From CAUZIR01 sp034421295 (lineage in GTDB: Bacteria > Chloroflexota > Dehalococcoidia > Lucifugimonadales > UBA2962), in NCBI GenBank assembly GCA_034421295.1, contig DAOUKM010000008.1:1-64000 (forward strand): DNA of 64,000 nucleotides. Reading direction: 5' to 3'. This document shows, one piece after another, positions 60,956-64,000 of the stretch. The notes beneath the pieces are model-generated. The model saw nothing but the letters and a program-made list of their open reading frames with translations. It was not told where the DNA came from and did no database searches. The stretch's first letter is position 1; each line of letters begins with the position of its first letter. The position numbers and the translations under genes are program-made.

Positions 60956-62097
60956 TCGCCACCATCTAGTCTTCTATCCCGATCACCTACGTAGAGGGCC
61001 CTCGGGCGTATCAGGCGGTTGTTGGCGTACTGCTCGGCGATGTGCGCCGACCAGCCGGCCACCCTTGCAGAGGCCACCACATTGGTCATCAGGTTCATCG
61101 GGAAGCCCAGCTGGAACAGCACCGGCGCGGCAAAGTAGTCCACATTCGGGATGATCCCCTTGGTCTCGGCCATCCGTCTCTCCGTCGCGATCGCTATATC
61201 GAACCATCTGCGGTCGTCAACCGCGCCCGCCATCTGCAGTGCCATCTCGCGAAGCTCCGCGGCCCTGGGGTCTCCGGTCCTGTACACGCGGTGGCCAAAG
61301 CCGGGCAGTTTGCGCCTGGCCGCCAGTGCCTCGTCTACGTAGGCGGCGGCAAGGTCGGGTTGACCGATATCCACCAGCATGTTCATCGCATCGTCGATGG
61401 CGCCGCCGTGCAGGGCGCCCTTGATCGCGCCTATCCCCGCGACGACGGCCGAATAGTAGTCGGACATGGTCCCCACCACCACCCGGCAGGCGAACGTGGA
61501 GGCATTTGTCTCATGCTCGGCATAGAGCACCAGGGCCGCATCAAACGCCCGCCTGAACGGCTCTGCCGGAGCCTTGCCCGAGACCATGTACAGGTAGTTC
61601 TCTGCATGCCCGAGCTCCGGCCCGCGGGGAGCGATGGGCTCGTGGCCGGCCTGGATGCGCACCTGGGCCGCAACGATCGCAGGGAGCTTTGCGATCAGCG
61701 CCTTTGAAGTGGCGAGCAGGTGTTCCTGATCCACCATCTCTGCGTCGGGTTCCAGCACGCCCATAAGTGAGACGGCCGTGCGTAGCACCGCCATTGGATG
61801 GGCGGTCGGGGGCGCGGAGCGAAGCACGTCCAGAACGGGGCCGGGCAGCTCACGCTCGGCGGCCAGTTCGGCACTGAAGGCTGATAGCTGCCCGGGCGTC
61901 GGCACGGTTCCGCTCATGAGCAGGTAGGCCATCTGCTCATAGCCAAGGTTGTGGGCAAGATCGGCGATGTCGTAGCCGCGGACGCTGAACTCTGGAGCGT
62001 GTCCGTCTATGTAGGCAACCCTGGACTCGAACGCCAGCACGTCCTCCAGGCCGTAAGAGACCGCCGGGCGTTCGCTAGACTCGCTGCCCGCCAACAC
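60952..62097 (-). CDS. Citrate/2-methylcitrate synthase
   Basis: A 381-residue citrate synthase of the short bacterial type. LAFESRVAYIDGHAPEFSVRGYDIADL opens the fold; ALYAEHETNASTFACRVV, then IGAIKGALHGGAIDDAMNM (catalytic His) and LPGFGHRVYRTGDPRAAELREMA (second His and Asp region) follow, with PNVDYFAAPVLFQLGFPMNLMTNVVASARVAGWSAHIAEQ at the acetyl-CoA site. Gene context with prpF and aconitase favours methylcitrate synthase (PrpC-like) activity, though dual citrate/methylcitrate use is common. It starts 6 bases downstream of the LysR gene. Confidence 0.9.
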   Translation of the reverse strand: MLAGSESSERPAVSYGLEDVLAFESRVAYIDGHAPEFSVRGYDIADLAHNLGYEQMAYLLMSGTVPTPGQLSAFSAELAAERELPGPVLDVLRSAPPTAHPMAVLRTAVSLMGVLEPDAEMVDQEHLLATSKALIAKLPAIVAAQVRIQAGHEPIAPRGPELGHAENYLYMVSGKAPAEPFRRAFDAALVLYAEHETNASTFACRVVVGTMSDYYSAVVAGIGAIKGALHGGAIDDAMNMLVDIGQPDLAAAYVDEALAARRKLPGFGHRVYRTGDPRAAELREMALQMAGAVDDRRWFDIAIATERRMAETKGIIPNVDYFAAPVLFQLGFPMNLMTNVVASARVAGWSAHIAEQYANNRLIRPRALYVGDRDRRLDGGD

Positions 62098-62103
62098 TCC
62101 CCC

Positions 62104-63069
62104 CTAGCCTGCCAGCGGCCCCGCCGCGGTCGCCCCCACCTGCGGCCCAGGGCTGGTGCCTCGGACGGTCAGGGCTCCGAAGCGGGCACCGTACATATCA
62201 GAAAGCACACCCAGAAGGGCCATTACCTGGGGCGGATACGAGTCGGCGAGCTTGAGCAGGAGACTGGTCTGCAGGACGACGCGATTCTCAGGGCCCAGCG
62301 AGATCGTTCGCAGCCCGCCGCGCGCCACCTCCCTCCGGATCGCGCTCCTGGGCAGAAAGGAGATTCCGATTCCCAGCTCCACCATGTGCTTGGTGGCATC
62401 GATGCTGTCGAGCCTCATCTCGACCCTGGGCTGAATGCCCTCGCGGCGGCAGTAGGTCTGTATGAGGCGAAAGTAGGCCGAGCCGGGATCGTACAGGATG
62501 AAGGGCTCCTGGGCGACCTCTGCCAGACTGGCTGCGCCCAGGGTTGCAAACCGGTGGCCGGGGTGGGTGACCAGGACGACCTCCTCGTCGTAGAGGTGCG
62601 TTGTCACCACGTCCTCATGCCTGAGCTCACGCGCAAATCCCAGCTGGACCTGCTCGCCGACCACCATGTGGAGGACGTCCCTCGATCGGCCTACGGTTAT
62701 GTGCGCCTTTATATCCGAGTGCCGCCGCCGGAGGCGCTCAAGGATCGCCGGGAGCGTGTAGGTGCCTATGTTCCGCGCAGCGGCTATCGTCAGCAGGCCG
62801 CCCGAAGCGCCGCGGCCTGTAGCCAGGACTTCGCGGCCCTCGCGCAGGGACTGAAGGGCGCTCTGGGCGTAGGGCAGGAAAGCCTTGCCCATCTCGGTGA
62901 GCCGGACGCCCCGACCGGCGCGGTGAAAAAGGGGCACGCCCAGCTCTTCCTCAAGCGTGCGGATCCTCGTGCTCACCGATGGCTGGGAAAGATGAAGCGA
63001 GATGGCGGTCTGACGAAAGCTGCCCTTGTCGGCGGCAACCAGGAATGACTCTAGCTGATGCAGTTCCAT
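62104..63069 (-). CDS. LysR-type transcriptional regulator
   Basis: A 321-residue LTTR. The winged-helix domain MELHQLESFLVAADKGSFRQTAISLHLSQPSVSTRIRTLEEELGVPLF (with an RVRLTE wing) lies at the N-terminus, and the effector-binding domain starts near ARNIGTYTLPAILERLRR. It is the first gene of the citrate synthase-prpF-aconitase operon and is divergent from isocitrate lyase, the classical arrangement for control of both transcripts and of itself. Likely inducer: a propionate/TCA intermediate such as methylcitrate or citrate (inference). I use ATG 63069; the longer frame to 63147 runs through the control region. Confidence 0.9.
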   Translation of the reverse strand: MELHQLESFLVAADKGSFRQTAISLHLSQPSVSTRIRTLEEELGVPLFHRAGRGVRLTEMGKAFLPYAQSALQSLREGREVLATGRGASGGLLTIAAARNIGTYTLPAILERLRRRHSDIKAHITVGRSRDVLHMVVGEQVQLGFARELRHEDVVTTHLYDEEVVLVTHPGHRFATLGAASLAEVAQEPFILYDPGSAYFRLIQTYCRREGIQPRVEMRLDSIDATKHMVELGIGISFLPRSAIRREVARGGLRTISLGPENRVVLQTSLLLKLADSYPPQVMALLGVLSDMYGARFGALTVRGTSPGPQVGATAAGPLAG

Positions 63070-63119
63070 CTCGTAGTCACCTCGCGCTCGACCATGAGCG
63101 AGATATAGAGAACTCTTAT

Positions 63120-63157
63120 ATATCCGATAACCTATTGGGCCTGTCAATTATATCCGA
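63120..63157. promoter_or_regulatory. Candidate LysR operator in the lysR-icl divergent region
   Basis: ATATCCGA occurs at 63120-63127 and again at 63150-63157, 30 bases apart (three helical turns). The first overlaps a short dyad, CCGATA-ACC-TATTGG (63124-63138), of the imperfect-palindrome type LysR proteins bind. The two sites lie between the divergent starts at 63069 and 63208, so they could serve both promoters. Confidence 0.45.
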
Positions 63158-63207
63158 CGGCGGCTTAACTATGAGCATCGGACACTACTAGGGGCTGGAG
63201 TCGGTAC

Positions 63208-64000
63208 ATGGAGAACGGACAACGCAACGGGCACGGCAGGGTTTCGTCGGGCCGGCCGATCGGGCAGGCCGAGGAGCTAGAACTGCGGTGGGCCACAGAT
63301 CCCAGGTACAACGGGATCAGGCGAGACTACATGGCCGGCGACGTGGTGTCGCTGCGCAATTCGCTGAAGGTAGAGCATACCCTGGCGACGCATGGCGCAA
63401 GTCGCCTCTGGGAAGCGCTGAACTCCGAAGATTACGTTCACACCTTCGGGGCCCTCACCGGCACCCAGGCGGTTCAGATGGTTGCCGCAGGCCTCCGGGC
63501 GATATATGTCAGCGGGTGGCAGGTGGCGGCCGACGCCAACAATGCCGGGCACACCTACCCGGACCAGAGCCTGTACCCGTCCTCCAGCGCGCCCGACCTG
63601 GTCAGGCGAATCAACAACGCGCTGCTGCGCCGCGAGCAGGTCGACCTGTTGCAGGGGAAAGCAGGCAAAGAGTGGATCGCACCGATCGTCGCCGATGCAG
63701 AGGCCGGTTTTGGCGGGCCTATCCACGCCTTCGAACTGATGAGGTCGATGATCGAGGCCGGCGCGGCCGGCGTCCACTTCGAGGACCAGCTGGCCGCCGA
63801 GAAAAAGTGCGGCCACATGGGCGGCAAGGTTGTGGTGCCGACCTCCACATTCGTTCGCACCCTGAAGGCGGCCCGCCTGGCCGCGGACGTTCTGGACGTT
63901 CCAACCGTGCTGCTGGCGAGAACCGACGCCCTGGCCGCGAGGTTGCTCACAAGTGACATAGACGAGCGTGACCGCCAGTTCCTGACCGGCGAGCGCACCG
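63208..64000 (+). CDS. aceA: Isocitrate lyase, 3' truncated by the window edge
   Basis: The first 264 codons of an isocitrate lyase superfamily enzyme. DVVSLRNSLKVEHTLATHGASRLWEAL opens the barrel, GWQVAADANNAGHTYPDQSLYP and VADAEAGFGGPIHAFELM follow, then VHFEDQLAAEKKCGHMGGKVVVPT carries the catalytic signature with Cys201. The KKCGH form is typical of isocitrate lyase; methylisocitrate lyases usually have KRCGH. Together with the opposite PrpF operon it suggests glyoxylate bypass and propionate use under one LysR regulator. ATG 63208 has GGAG seven bases upstream. Confidence 0.93.
   Translation, partial: MENGQRNGHGRVSSGRPIGQAEELELRWATDPRYNGIRRDYMAGDVVSLRNSLKVEHTLATHGASRLWEALNSEDYVHTFGALTGTQAVQMVAAGLRAIYVSGWQVAADANNAGHTYPDQSLYPSSSAPDLVRRINNALLRREQVDLLQGKAGKEWIAPIVADAEAGFGGPIHAFELMRSMIEAGAAGVHFEDQLAAEKKCGHMGGKVVVPTSTFVRTLKAARLAADVLDVPTVLLARTDALAARLLTSDIDERDRQFLTGERT

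Noticed and set aside
1..64000. CRISPR arrays, rRNA genes and a replication origin
   Set aside because: I saw no regularly spaced short repeats, no rRNA segments and no dnaA-box cluster; not reported.

Overview
The window is one contiguous piece of a high-GC bacterial chromosome. Arg AGG and Ile ATA codons are frequent despite the high GC. The catabolic gene mix includes a luciferase-like flavin enzyme, two phosphotriesterase-like lactonases, a dimethylformamidase-like large subunit, a GMC oxidoreductase, a fused FAD/Fe-S glycolate-lactate oxidase and a MetE-C-like enzyme. This resembles marine Chloroflexota of the SAR202/Dehalococcoidia type. That placement is inference from gene content, not a phylogenetic result.

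Region by region. (1) 1-9.4 kb is accessory DNA. It holds an orphan PheS-like protein, an AlpA/excisionase-like HTH protein, a P4-type tyrosine integrase, and the 3' half of a tRNA-Lys(CUU) gene left as an attachment site. An IS256-family transposase relic follows. Then comes a visibly AT-richer four-gene operon (4.3-8.8 kb): an ImmA/IrrE protease fused to a macro domain, a P-loop kinase fused to a PurZ-like adenylosuccinate synthetase whose catalytic Asp is Ser, a possible ADP-ribosyltransferase-like protein, and a DPDNG-motif protein. The right edge abuts a doubly truncated copy of hpnB. (2) 9.6-18.4 kb carries mixed metabolism: hydrolase, HpnB, HtrA protease, class III aminotransferase, acyl-CoA ligase, RidA. 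(3) 18.5-28.3 kb is a SAM-I riboswitch operon for methionine salvage and the methyl cycle (MtnA N-domain-like protein, MTA phosphorylase, rhodanese, PfkB kinase, AhcY, MetK), reading on into a phosphohexomutase and DNA polymerase I. (4) 28.4-33.5 kb holds a GreA with an integrase-type N-terminal domain, the fused FAD/Fe-S oxidase and alanine dehydrogenase. (5) 33.5-38 kb holds thioredoxin-like lipoproteins behind a two-domain rhodanese whose catalytic Cys codon is UGA, followed by a hairpin of bacterial SECIS geometry: a probable selenoprotein. (6) 38-57.6 kb is a patchwork of oxidoreductases, GGT, a TPP enzyme, ketopantoate-reductase-like and DMFase-like proteins, an ABC exporter, two phosphotriesterase-like paralogs, secernin and a MetE-C protein. 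(7) 57.8-64 kb is a LysR-controlled propionate/glyoxylate cluster (aconitase, PrpF, citrate/methylcitrate synthase) divergent from isocitrate lyase, which runs off the window.

The strongest candidates for new biology are the 4.3-8.8 kb operon and the UGA-containing sulfurtransferase at 36.2-37.0 kb. All calls rest on reading the sequence and recalled family motifs. No database search or folding program was run.
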